Shown one piece after another: positions 1 through 11,207 of a stretch of 64,000 nucleotides of DNA (its first letter is position 1; each line of letters opens with the position of its first letter). The DNA is taken from assembly GCA_023374045.1 (NCBI GenBank), contig CM041776.1, positions 284,531,873-284,595,872 on the forward strand. The letters run 5' to 3'. The stretch comes from Limonium bicolor. Its lineage: Eukaryota > Streptophyta > Magnoliopsida > Caryophyllales > Plumbaginaceae. The position numbers were made by a program, and so were the translations under genes. The notes beneath the pieces are model-generated. The model made no database searches. It was not told where the DNA came from and saw only the letters and a list, made by a program, of their open reading frames with translations.

Positions 1-1963
1 TATTTCACTTATGCTACAGGTTTTTAAACTCAACTCTACCATTCAATACTCTCTCTACCAATGCCTCTCATAGCACCCTAAATACATTTCCAAACAAATA
101 CAATATCTATACCCAAGTCCAACATTCATTTCACTAAATATTGCACACTAATTTTTCCTAGTTTCTACAATGCATTTTGATACCTCTTGCTACAGATTTT
201 ATACTCTTTTATCCCCATACCACTACCACCATTCCATGGTCATTAAACATATCTACTATTCCCAATACACACCTTGGTTCTCCCATTCACCAAGTCATCC
301 ATAAATGCACAATTCCTACCAAAATTTTGCCATAGTTCATCTACTTTTCTTACTTAGCCACACATATCCATTCTCACCAAATTCATTCCTAATCTAGCTA
401 CACCCTTACAAGGGTCCTACCAGAAATAAAGCAACATCAATATCATTTCCTCAATCCACAATGCTAATACACATATACGATTCATTTGGCTCTAAGGCCT
501 ACAATCCACATACTTGCTCACAAATACTCAAAATTCCCATACTACAATACCAATACAATACTTTGGGTTCTTTAATTAGTTTACCCATTCCCATTACTCT
601 AAGGCATTAAAAACTTAGTATAAAGAAGGAGCTCTTACCTTGAGCTTATTATTCCTTCATTCTTTTCCAATTCCCCTCCTTCTCTTTCCTTGCACAAAAT
701 CGGTCAAGTGGGCAATGGAGTTGCCAAACTCCATTCCCATCACCCAATGAACACAAAATAAGTATAATTAAAATACTAACCCTCAAATTTATACTAATTC
801 ATTGAAGTGTTTAGAACACAAATTCTAGAGTTTACCTTTTGAAGCTTTTAAGAGGGGTTTTAGCCCTTGGTTCAAGAAGGTGATTCCACCACCATTGCAA
901 GGTTGAAATTATGCTCAAAAGAAAGAGAGAGAATAGAGTATTACATAGGGCAAAAATTGGCTATGAAGGAAGATGAATAAAACATGAGTTTTTCATGTAG
1001 GTTTTTACCTTGATGGAGAGAGGAGACTCCAAGCTACCCATTGATGCTATTTTCTCTTTGAATAGGGAAAACCCATGGATATGAACTTCCTCATTTTGAA
1101 ATTCTAAAAAGAGGGAAGTGTAGAGAATGATGAGGGGATTACAAATATGTAATTATTTTTGTGATTGGAGCTAAAATGAAGGTAGAGCATGGAGAGAAAG
1201 AGGGCTGCCATTGTTGTTGGTGGAGCTTCAAAATTGCCAGCCCCCTTAGAGAGAAAGAGAGAGAAATCGATAGGGAAGGAAGAAGGGAAGGAGAAAGATG
1301 AGGGAAATGAGGAAAGGAGAGGTGAGAGAAAAGGGTAATGTACTTTTCACTTTTCCCTTTTTGCTTTTTGACCTCTTATTTAATTAGCTAGTTACATGTG
1401 TGTGTGAGGGAGTTGTTTGACTGATTAAAACCGGCCCTCTACTGTAGTACTAGCTGGAGCATTTTTCGTCTTTTACAGAAAATGCTCGTTATTTTACCCG
1501 GTTTTGGTACTATTCACTAACCGGGCCCGTTTTCCGGAATTTTCTCGTTTCTTTATTTTTATTGGTTATTAAGCTTCCATTAATGCTTAATTATTGTTAT
1601 TTAATGATTTATAATTTTTACGGGTTCGTTTGACCACTTAAAGTCACATTTCCAGGTTTTCTCGCAAAACGTGCGCTAAGCTCTATTAGCGTTTTAATAC
1701 ATTATTTGGATCTGTTTTCTTCAGGAGTTGTTCCCATATATTATTTAGGCATTATTAAGCCTTAAGAATCCTTATAATACGCCAACCGAGGTCCCATACC
1801 TCCTATGGTTGTTTAACGCTTATTTAGCGTTTTTCGCTTTTTAAGCGTTTCTTTATTTCTTTTGGATTTATTTTTCCTTATCAATATTACTTAGGCATCA
1901 TTAGGCCCTTAAATACGTATTATGATAATTTTAATCACTATATTTAAGGTCGGGGTATTTCAT
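1..1963 (-). repeat. Long Ty3/gypsy-type LTR, copy 1, cut by the window edge
   Basis: On the minus strand this begins TGAAATACCCCGACC at 1963, the TG start expected of an LTR. It aligns along most of its length with 2800-4495. Shared stretches include the CGGGCCCGTTTTCCGGAATTTT segment near 1520, matched near 4200, and the region 1-900, matched at 2820-3560. No protein domain is readable. The other end lies outside the window, so it could be a solo LTR or part of a larger element. Confidence 0.6.
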
Positions 1964-4495
1964 ATAGACACACAAATCAGAGTAGCCAAGCTAGCATACG
2001 GGGCATGAGAAAATCATACCGTTCACCGTAGTACTCGTACTTCCGATTTCCTTCAGAATTCAACTATTTGATTCCTATACATACATGGAGTTGTATGGTC
2101 AGTGATCTGTTATTGACCCAACTCATTCTTTCATTACTACTTCCATCATATACTTACTAGTTCTTACAATTCATACTTGATCATGAAAATCATTCTTTTC
2201 TCATTATCTCTTGTACTTGCTTCCTTACTTATATACTTACTTTCATACCATTATTACTCCATTCATGGTGTACTATTATATATATACACACAAGCATATA
2301 TATATGTACATATGATTACTATTTTTTTTGTATGACTCGACCGACCTTACCCAGGGTCGGCCCCAAGGTCAGTCTAAGTTAGTGTGTTACGTTACTGGAA
2401 AATTCAGACCCGACCGACCTTTCCAAGTTCGGTCTCCCAAGGTCGGCCCAAGTTAGTGTGTTACTGGGTTCGAAATTTATGACTCGACCGACCTTGCCAA
2501 GTTCGGTCCCAAGGTCGGTCGAAGTCAGTAGACTTCCGTCTTTATATATTTAGGCTCGATCGACCTTGCTAAGTTCGGTCCCAAGGTCGGTCCAGCCCAG
2601 TATAGTTGTTTTAATTTCTGTTTTCAGTTCATTTCTTTCCCATTGCTTTCTCAATCTTCCTACATGTAATCCCACATGATTTAATACTAATTAGACCCTC
2701 TAAATTACCTTAGTTCATCCATTAATTCTTCACTAAACTCATTTCCCATTCTTATGTTAACTTACACAATTCCCTCATCTTCATTCCAGCACTTGCATCA
2801 GTTTTTGTTCTTAAATGCTACAAATTTTTAAAACAACTTTTACCATCCATTACTTCCTCTACCAATGCCACTTCTAGCATTCAAAATGCATTACTTTACA
2901 TCCTAGTTCCTCTCATCCCTTAACTCCTTTTCAAATCTGTTTTCAAGGTGATTAATCACTCACACAATTACCCAAAACACTCTTAGTTATTGCCTAGGTT
3001 ATTCCCTCTCCTTAACACTTAAGTCTTCTCATTTCTAGATAAAATTTGACAGAGTTTCCCCTATAATTTTCACTTTGCCCACACATGTTTCAGCTCACAC
3101 ATTAATTTACCAACACTACCTTATTTCATATACTACAATACAATAATTTCTCCTGCACATAAACATCTATTTCCCAATGTTCTCCCAAGTTTTTAAACAT
3201 CTTTTACAAGTTCCAAAACAGTTAAATTCTCTTCCTCATCATACTAAAACACAACTACTACTCAAAACTATATTCATTACTCATTTTAGTACACAAAATC
3301 TGTTACAATACAATGCATACGACTAGCTCAAGGTAATAGCATTTACCTTGTCTTGCTAGTTTTTCTTTCTTTCTCTTCCTTCTTCTTTCTTTCTTCCTTG
3401 TTCTTCCTCACACAACCGATAATGCTACAGCCCATATCAAAATATACTAATGAGCATTCTAATGGGGTTTTTTTAAACCTTAAAATCAGCCCTAGACTTC
3501 AAGAAGCTTTAAAGCTTAAAAGGGTGTTACCTTTGGAACTTCTAGGTGAAGTTTTGGGCAGCAAAACAACAAGCTCCAGCACTACTTGAAGGGATTAAAA
3601 CCGGCTGGAACAAGAAGGAGAATAAGAGCTCCACTTGTAAATTTCGTGTTGCCAAAAAGGGCTGGAAAAGATGGAGTTTCAAGAGTATTTTTACCTTAGA
3701 ATGACAAGGGAATGAAGGTGCTTCAAATGGTAGTCTTCAAACTCCAAAATGAGCTACAACCATGGTGGAGAAGTATGAGCTTTTCAACTTTTGGAAGGTG
3801 GAAAATGAAGCTCAAAAGGAGGGGAATGCAATGGTGTAATTTTTGTAGAATTTGGAGTTGATTTGGCCCTTCAAAAATGGGAGAGAAGGAGAGTGCTGGT
3901 GGTGGTCTCTCAAATCGCCATTAACGACTGAATAAGGAAGGACAAAATCAGAAGGAAGGAGGAGAGCAAACCATGAGAGAGAGGAGGGGTAGGAGAGAGA
4001 GTGACCAACTTTTGCTTTTTACTTATTTTATTTGTCCATTGGTTACTAAAGCCAATTATAGAGAAGGGGGGAGTGAGTGAGCCAGAACATACACACACAC
4101 AAGTGTGTTCTAATTTTTAATTGCAAAATGGGACACACTAGTTTAGCTTATTTATGCTTTCACTCCATAACTTCCCGTCTTTTACAGTTTTTACTAACCG
4201 GACCCATTTTCCGGAATTTTCTCGTTTAGTTAATTTTATTGGTTCTAAACCTCCATTAATGTTTATTAATGACTATTTGGTTGACCAAAATTATTACGAG
4301 TCTATTTGACCCGCTTAAAGTCGTGTTTTTCCAGTTTCCTCGAAAAACGTGCTTTAAGGTTCGTTTATGCTTTTAATCCTTTTTAAGGATCCGTTTTCTT
4401 CGGGATTTGTTCCCTCATGTTTATTTAAGTGTAATTAAGCCTCTAAAGTACTTATTAGCCTAATTAATCACCATATTTAACTTCGGGGTATTTCA
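1964..4495 (-). repeat. Long Ty3/gypsy-type LTR, copy 2
   Basis: The minus strand again begins TGAAATACCCCGAAG at 4495, and 2800-4495 is a diverged copy of the preceding LTR. The stretch 1964-2800 has no counterpart inside the window because copy 1 is truncated. It may be the rest of this LTR or separate DNA. Divergence from copy 1 is substantial, with many indels, so the two are not the paired LTRs of one young insertion. The small ORFs at 3353-3589 and 3910-4098 look like chance frames. Confidence 0.5.
2334..2600. repeat. Four-copy tandem array of about 73-bp hairpin units
   Basis: Units begin at 2334, 2406, 2481 and 2552. Each carries CCGACCTT, a short spacer with AAGTTCGGTC, then AAGGTCGG, so each can fold into a stem of about 8 bp. 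The hairpin core is better conserved than the linker, which includes AAGTTAGTGTGTTAC in the first two units. The array is G+C-rich compared with the flanking DNA and lies inside or beside LTR copy 2. Confidence 0.8.
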
Positions 4496-5335
4496 GTTAT
4501 GCTTTAACTTTTTAAGTACTGACTAGTGTGAGAATATGACACAGTGAGTAAAAATCTAGCATTTTAAGAGATAAGTTGTATGATCAGAGGAAATTAGTGC
4601 CTAAGTCAACAGACTTATGGCTTTGGGTGCACACTGTCAGGAACCCCCACACCAGCGGGCTTGTAAGATGTATTGATAACGTGAAGATGCTGACTTGTAA
4701 TATTGTCACACCTTAGGGGGCTGATAGTAATTTACTTTTTGTTTTTATAATTTTTAACCATTTGTTAAAATTATTTTTAAATTTTGTATGATCTTTAATT
4801 ATTTTTAGTGCATTTTGTTTATGCTTTATACATTTAAAAAAAACTTTGACAGTATATGCTTGCTGTTGTTGTAGGGGAATATGTTGTGAGAGGGTAAAAT
4901 AGGAATATGAAAAATATAATATATCAGAAATTGAACGGGGAGTATCTCTTAATAAAAATTAAAGCTTAGGGTAATTGTAGTAAGTTGCAAACCTTAGGGC
5001 ATTTTGTGAAATTCACTTAAACCTCATGGGAATTTGGTGAAATTTCTCACCGAATTAATTAGATGATTTTAGAGCGGCGATATGCTTACGTGATCATATG
5101 GCTGCTGACTGGATGTTTATGTGATACCTTTTTGTTACAGTAACTTTAAAAAATATAACTTGTAAGATGTCCAAATGAAAAATAATAATTTTATCATTGT
5201 TAATCTAAATTTGAGTTCTTAGAAACATGATCAGTCATGAATATATATAGACAACTTTAATGTGTCGCATCGACTAACTGACTAAAGGATGGTATGCCTT
5301 AAATAACTATGTACCACAATTTGGGGAAGAGTCAA
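4496..5335. other. Non-coding stretch with a decayed arm of the 30-bp-repeat foldback family
   Basis: No credible gene. The part at about 4880-5050 resembles one arm of the large inverted-repeat elements at 42-48 kb. It has GAGGGTAAAATAGGAATATG, then AATATAATATATCAGAA, then repeated phrases of the type AAACCTCATGGGAATTTGGT ending in GTGAAATTTC. It is more diverged than the other copies and has no visible partner arm. Confidence 0.45.
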
Positions 5336-5339
5336 CCTA

Positions 5340-5690
5340 ACATCTGCTGCTATAAAAATGAGTGTTTAGACCATGCTTTATAATGTTCTAAAACTCAGTA
5401 TTATAGTTAACCATGTTTTATAATGTTTTAAAACACGATTTTATAGTTAATCGTGTTTATAACATTAAAAAGAAAATCAAAAATTTTGATAATAGTGATA
5501 AATCACGGTTGGGCCCATAATCATGCTTTAATAGTTCTCGCCAAAGAAAAATAAAACATGGTCAGGTAGAACCGTGCTGTAAATGTGATTTAATAGCACA
5601 GTTTCTTACTAACTGTGCTTTAAGACTCATGTGCTTCGCGCCATTTGATACTTAATGATTTAAAAGCACGATTTTGTAGTAATACTGTCC
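5340..5690. repeat. CACTA-like subterminal hairpin repeats
   Basis: Short inverted phrases recur: AAAACACGATTTTATAG followed by AATCGTGTTT, and TTAATAGCACAGTTTCTTA followed by AACTGTGCTTTAA. A last unit, AAAAGCACGATTTTGTAGTA, ends near 5680. Repeated AAAGCACGGTT-type hairpins just inside a TTTTGTAGTA-like end are characteristic of plant CACTA (En/Spm) elements. The opposite end was not found, so this is a candidate fragment. About 350 bp of featureless AT-rich DNA follow. Confidence 0.4.
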
Positions 5691-6039
5691 ATGCGCAAAT
5701 ATTTTTAATTCACAACTTAACAAAGTAAAAAAATACTAGTAAAGAGTAATAAATATTAAAATTTGTTTACATGTTGGTTAAAATTCACAAAATAAATATT
5801 TAATATACACATATATAATTAAAAATTAGAAAAAATATAATACATTGTATAGAAATTACGATTTTATTAATATATAGTAGTATATGTAACACTATACAAT
5901 TAATTGTTAGTCAATATATCAATACACTTAAATTTTTAGTATATGAACTATTTTTATAATTATTTGTTATATTTTTAATTAAAAACGTTAAATGTGGCAT
6001 AATGAGAATTACATCTATTTTATTAATTTTTTAAACTAT

Positions 6040-6200
6040 AATAATCATAGTGTAGTGGTTAGGGTGTTCTATACCCGGAGGCACAATGTTGATCCTTGTT
6101 CCGGGCATTATTTAAGTAGGGGGTGGTCAGTGTTGATAAATAGAATTTTAATGGTGTTTCAAGGGTGAATAGGTTTGTCACTCACTGTAATGTAAATCTT
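6040..6200 (+). repeat. Candidate tRNA-derived SINE
   Basis: TAGTGTAGTGG at 6048-6058 fits the RNA polymerase III A-box consensus. ATGTTGATCCT at about 6086-6096 is a degenerate B box, roughly 39 bp downstream as in a tRNA gene. The tRNA itself cannot fold properly and no anticodon arm is convincing, so this is not called a tRNA gene. The downstream body and the tail are undefined. Confidence 0.35.
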
Positions 6201-7620
6201 CGGGTTTTGTTTGTTTTGCTTAAGAAGACAAGAGAAAACAAAATAAAGCACTAAAGTGAAGATAAACTAAGTTAGGAGTACCCTGGAATAGATCTTTACT
6301 CTTTTCACCCTTAACCAACTTATGTCGATTCTTAAACCTAAAGCTACACAACGGGAACATTTTACTAATTAATAGCCAAATCATGATCATATTAATCATA
6401 TCCAATTGAGTCGGAACCCCACAAATCATTCAAGTACCCAATCTTTGATATCATTAAGCTCAAGTTCCCATTAAGTTGCACTAAAATCAATCTCAGAATC
6501 ACATGTAGATAGATTACACTGATTTAGTTCCCTTGGTCTAGGTTTCTATCTCAAAATTTCATGTTGTAGAAACCCACACTAATGTTAGACTAATTGGCAC
6601 CCTATAACCCATCTCAAGATCTCATATTGACAAACTTGGAGCTAAACCAACAAAATTCAACACATAAATTATAAATTGAGTAAAATCCTCAACCAAATTT
6701 CAAAATCAACTGTTGATAAGCTAAGGAGCCATAAATTATCAATATCACCATTCATTGAACAAGAACTAAAATAGAGCTATATATAGGTTCAAGAATCAAT
6801 AATGAAGGTTTTAGGGATTTTGGGGCAAAATCCTTATCCCTAGGTACAAGGAGACTATTCAGCAATTAAAAGAGAAAAGGAGTATCGGAGAAGGAAAAGC
6901 CATGAAAATTGTGGTGGATGAGATTGGATTGGGGGGGGGGGTGGAATCTCCTCTTATTCTCTTGTTTCTCTTGAAGGCCTTCAAAGCTCCCCAAAACTCT
7001 ATCTTTTCTATTGTAGTCGGGTGTCAAAAGTTGGGAAAAAAAGTGGAAAGATTTGGCTTTTAAAGCAGTTTAATCTAGGCAAATTTAAAACCAGGGGTGG
7101 TCGGCTCTGGAAGAAGACGGAGGCACACATGATTTTTGAGTCTGACTTCTATCTGTGAAAAATACCTACTTGAAAAACAAGGTTTCATTTACTTTAAACA
7201 AACTTTACACATCTAAAAAACTGGATGAACTTTGAAAAACTTCAACTTCTACAAGAAATTGTGAGAAAGACTTATGCATCTCATAAACCGCTCAAACTTA
7301 AGGAAAACACCAACTTCTACAAGAATCAGTAGAAGCTGGGGTGGCCAGATAATTGAAAAACACCAACTTCTACAAGAAACCGTGGAAAAGACTTACTTTG
7401 TAGACTAATTCATTGGTTCAGATGGGTTACGTATGAGCTCAAAAACCTATATCATTTGCATACGTCTGGAGATAAGTACATGAGCATCGTTCACACTAGG
7501 TTTCGTCTACTTTAGATAACATTTACGCATCTCATAAACCGCACAGACTTAGGAAAACTCCAACTTTGAACAATTAGTAATATGTGCATTTTAAATTGAA
7601 ATTGCATACCATAAAATCGA
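6200..7620. repeat. LTR-like repeat related to 13529-14827
   Basis: The sequence aligns in order, with many indels, to 13735-14350. Shared blocks include AACGGGAACA (AACAGGAACA in the other copy), AAGTTCCC, TAGGGATTTTGGGG and ACAAGGAGACTA. A G-homopolymer of about 12 bases lies near 6930. Two short motifs, ACTTCTACAAGAA and CTCATAAACCGC, recur between 7240 and 7560. No coding region is supported; the minus-strand ORF at 6220-6429 has no recognisable content. Confidence 0.5.
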
Positions 7621-7910
7621 ATAAAATCATAAAGTTAAAGTCTTTTTTTTGTTGAGCAAAATTATTTTAAAAAAACTATGCAGAAAACGCATCAGCTCGG
7701 GGAATTTTATGGACAACTTATCTAGAAAATACCTCAACGCTACCGCATGACGTACCCAAAATTTTTGTTTAGCGGAATTTTTTTTTACACTATGATGTTA
7801 TTTTGTATTTTTAAAAAAATTTTAAGAGCATTTTGTAAAATCTTAAAAGTCCCGGACCTGTGCACGCCACACGCTGCACGCTGCACGCCAATAACCCTAC
7901 CGGCCGGGAG
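7621..7910. other. Non-coding AT-rich spacer
   Basis: Homopolymer-rich DNA with one short + ORF at 7747 that begins in T-rich sequence and has no recognisable domain. Nothing functional was seen. Confidence 0.5.
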
Positions 7911-8310
7911 CATTTTTTTGATCAAAAGACGGAGACATTGTCTCAGATTAATTAATCATCAGAACAATACTTACATCCTCACATAAGTGAGGCCTAATAC
8001 AAAGTGGAGGACTATCCAGGACAGAAAGTCCAGCATTCACTACTAATCCTGATTTAGCAATACTGTCTGCTAACCTGTTGCACTCCCTAGGAGTATAACT
8101 AGCTTCGCATTTGGATTAGCACTAAGCAAAGATACACATCTTACAATTAAAGGACGGAATCTGTGGTGATACGGGCAATCCTCAATTAACTGTACCAAGG
8201 TGGTCGAATCAGTACAGAAGACAACATTGGAAAGGCCTTTGAGATCAGCCACCTGTAACCCGTAAAAGAGAGCCATGATCTCTGATGAATAACCCCCTGA
8301 TTAGAAAAAA
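7911..8310 (-). pseudogene. 3' end of a LINE: RNase H-like C-terminus, frameshifted
   Basis: Read on the minus strand from about 8310, the frame gives SSEIMALFYGLQVA, then FCTDSTTLVQLIED, the RNase H-like (RVT_3) tail found at the end of plant LINE ORF2. After a frameshift near 8075 it continues with NRLADSIAKSGL and ends with a stop near 7950. The conserved Glu of SEIMAL and Asp of CTDS are present. A short non-coding tail follows. The rest of the element is missing, as in a 5'-truncated insertion. Confidence 0.7.
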
Positions 8311-9388
8311 AAACATAAAAAGTTTCGCCTCCAGCACTATTCTTAAACAAAATTTTGGTAGTTAATGATTTTTTAAAGAAATTGGAGATATTTTTTTAAA
8401 AAAATTGGTATAATTGCAAAATTTTATGATTATCTAGTTGCACATGAGCGGTCTAGCTTTCCTTATTAGGCCCAATAATTACATTGATAATTACATTGGA
8501 AATCATCATGCCGTCCGTTTGTTAATAGATTGCTTAGCATGTAAAGATATCAATAATAATTTATAGAATACCATTACATACTAGTACTAGTGTGGGACCC
8601 ATGCTTCAAAATGTCTATTTATGTAAAAGGCCCCCATGGGTGCGTGCGTGGCTTCAAAATTTAAACTGGTAGGAGAAGGACATTGACATCCGAAACACCC
8701 GCCAAGCCAAGTGTTAAAAACGAGTAGGACGCATGGCCACACTCACTCACTGGATAATGGCATAATGGATATATTCTCTCCATTTGAATTGAATGCCTCC
8801 TCCTCGAATAGATTATACACATTCCATTTCTCTTCCTTCGAAACGAAGCGGCTACTACTAGTAATTTCTCTTCCATTCTTGTCGACTGGTTCATTGGGAT
8901 ACACGTCACAGACAGACCAGCTCAAACTCGACATTTACAATCTCGAGCGGTTCTCTATCTTCCTCTTCCGAAAGCCATTACTACAATTTTGCTACCTATA
9001 TTGAAAACAAAAGGAAATAAATATCCTTGTTCATTTCTTTCTCCCCTCCTCCTTTGTTTTCGTAGATTGAATTTGAGGAGGTTTAATTTGGTCGGTTTCT
9101 ATTTTCAGTGTCGTGAAAGGAAAAAAAAAAGGAAAAGAAAGAAACCAACAACAGCATTTTACCAGTCCAGATTTTCCCTCTTCTCTTGCTGCTGACTTGT
9201 TTTAAAATTTACTACTATTCGTTATAATCATCTTCCGCCTTTCTTCGCGCACCGTTTCCAGCTCCGGAAACCTTCTAGCTTGTTAGGGATCTCGCGCGGC
9301 TTCTTCTTCTTGTTCTAGAAGGGAAACAACAGCCGGGCTGCCGCTCCCCTTTCTCCATCTCCATTTTTTTTTTCTTTCTGGGTTCCTG
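8311..9388. other. 5' flank and probable 5' UTR of kinase 1
   Basis: No gene is supported here. The final 400 bases become pyrimidine-rich (runs of TTCTTCTTCTTG, CCCCTTTCTCC), as is common in plant 5' UTRs, and lead directly to the kinase start codon. Overlapping short ORFs on both strands at 8.66-9.20 kb have no domain signature. No clear TATA box could be assigned. Confidence 0.45.
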
Positions 9389-11207
9389 ATGAGGTGTTTC
9401 GCTTGTTTGAGTCCTTATAGTCACAGAAGGCGCGCTTCCCTTGCAAATGGCACTGTATTGTCGCCTCCAGATTCTCCCTCTGAATCTGCTTCCTTAGGTA
9501 TGGTATCGTATTTCTTCTTGTGGTCTTTCTCCTTCGTCGTGTTCTTTTCCTATATATTATTGTCATTTTTATTGGAAAATGTCTCTTAAGTTTTCTATGT
9601 TATTTATAATATACTTTTCTTATAAATCATGCTTCTGTTCTGTGGGGTCGAACTCAGATTTGGTTTGTAACTTTAAGGTGGTTGTGTCTTTACCTTCTTA
9701 AAAGTGATGCTTGCCTTTTGGATTTTGCAGCAAAACAGAGGACCAAATCCCAGTCCGATCTCAAAGGTAAGAAAAGTTTAGACAATTCTGGTGGTCATGG
9801 TGGCATAATCAAATTGCTAGCTAGTTGGTTGGTTGGAGACATTCATTTTTTTTAACCTATAATTACATGAGACAGAATGGGAATCTATATGATTGATGTT
9901 TCTTAATTCAAGCCTCTGACTGACCGGCTGGGTCTTGGCTTCTATGTTTATATTGATTTGCAGAATTTGGGAATCCCCCGGATGGTAATGTAAATGCTCG
10001 TAGCTTTACATTAGTTGAGCTTCAAGCTGCAACTCAGAACTTCAGGGACCTTAATTTGATCGGGGAGGGGGGTTTTGGAAAGGTTTATAGAGGTCGGATT
10101 GACACCGGTCAGGCAAGATTCTTATCTTAACATTGCATGTTTCTGTCTGTTTGATCACATTGATAAAATTCTGTATCAATACATTGAACTTTGTCTGGAA
10201 AATGTTATGTTAATTGATTGACTAGCTTATTAAAACTACAACAGGTGATTGCAGCTAAACGATTATGTTCAGATGCGCATCAAGGAAACCAGGAATTCAT
10301 AGTGGAAGTTCTAATGTTGAGTCTATTGCACCATCAGAACCTGGTAAACCTGATTGGGTATTGTGCGGAAGAAGATCACAGAGTGCTGGTTTACGACTAC
10401 ATGCCCAAGGGTAGCCTCGCAGATCATCTTTTTGGTAAGTAAAGTAGACTAGACTGGACAGGATATATACTCCTCTTTTCTTATCTATCTATTATATCAT
10501 ACCATATCAAAACATTAAACATAACAGGTGGAGGAGATGGAAGAAGGAAGAGGTTGGATTGGAAGACAAGGATGAAGATTGCAGTGGGAGCAGCACAAGG
10601 GATTGAGTATCTCCATTGTCAAGCTAAACCACCTGTTATATATCGTGATCTCAAGTCTGCAAACATATTGTTGGACAGTGATTTTAACCCCAAATTATCA
10701 GATTTTGGTATGGCTAAGCTCGCACCTAGCGGTGATGCTACCCATGTCTCCACGAGGGTGATGGGTACCTACGGCTATTGCGCACCTGATTACGCCATGA
10801 GCGGTAAATTGACTATGAAATCGGATATATTCAGCTTTGGTGTGGTGTTATTGGAGTTGATTACTGGACGAATGGCTTATGACCCGAGAAGGCCACATGG
10901 AGAGCAGAGCCTTGTTGTTTGGACTCGGCCTTTCCTGAGAGATCGGAAAAGGTGTGTCGAGATTGTTGATCCGGAGCTACAAGGGAAGTTCCCGGTTCGC
11001 ACAGCACGCCATTTGATTGCAGTTGCTTCCATGTTGCTCAGGGAGGAACCTAATTTACGCCCACCTATCAGCGAAGTCGTCCAGGCACTCAAGTACTTGG
11101 AATCTGAAGGTCAAAACAAGTACTCTGATTCTGCAATGACTCGGCCCCTAATGTCATCACCCTCACCGTCCACACAACCTCATAGGAGAATCAACACTCA
11201 AGGATAA
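9389..11207 (+). CDS. Receptor-like cytoplasmic kinase, RLCK-VII/PBL class (kinase 1)
   Basis: A Ser/Thr protein kinase without an extracellular domain; RLCK-VII members relay signals from cell-surface receptors at the plasma membrane. Five exons splice in frame to about 387 residues: 9389-9497, 9731-9766, 9964-10112, 10245-10434 and 10528-11207. The glycine loop GEGGFG lies at 82-87, the ATP-binding Lys at 103 (VIAAKRL), catalytic [10 protein letters not shown] with Asp202, and SDFG at 219-222. The APE motif reads APD. The N-terminus MRCFACLSP keeps palmitoylation-type cysteines but has Arg at position 2, so it cannot be N-myristoylated. The tail after the kinase domain is short and Ser/Pro-rich. 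The third intron uses a GC donor. Length is usual for the family and no disabling change is visible. The start was chosen because exon 1 is in frame and Cys-rich like relatives. Confidence 0.92.
10113..10244 (+). other. GC-AG intron of kinase 1
   Basis: The kinase reading frame requires joining GGTCAG (ending 10112) to GTGATTGCAGC (from 10245). The intron then starts GCAAGA and ends ACAACAG. CAG|GCAAGA is a strong match to the rare GC donor class. The nearby GT at 10108 would put the downstream exon out of frame. The junction falls between Gln and Val of the TGQ-VIAAK segment. Confidence 0.8.

Noticed and set aside
1..4495. Paired LTRs of a single intact gypsy element
   Set aside because: The copies are too diverged, with many indels, and no retroviral protein lies between them.
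8661..9004. ORFs on both strands before kinase 1
   Set aside because: Mutually overlapping, no domain, and located in the kinase 5' flank.
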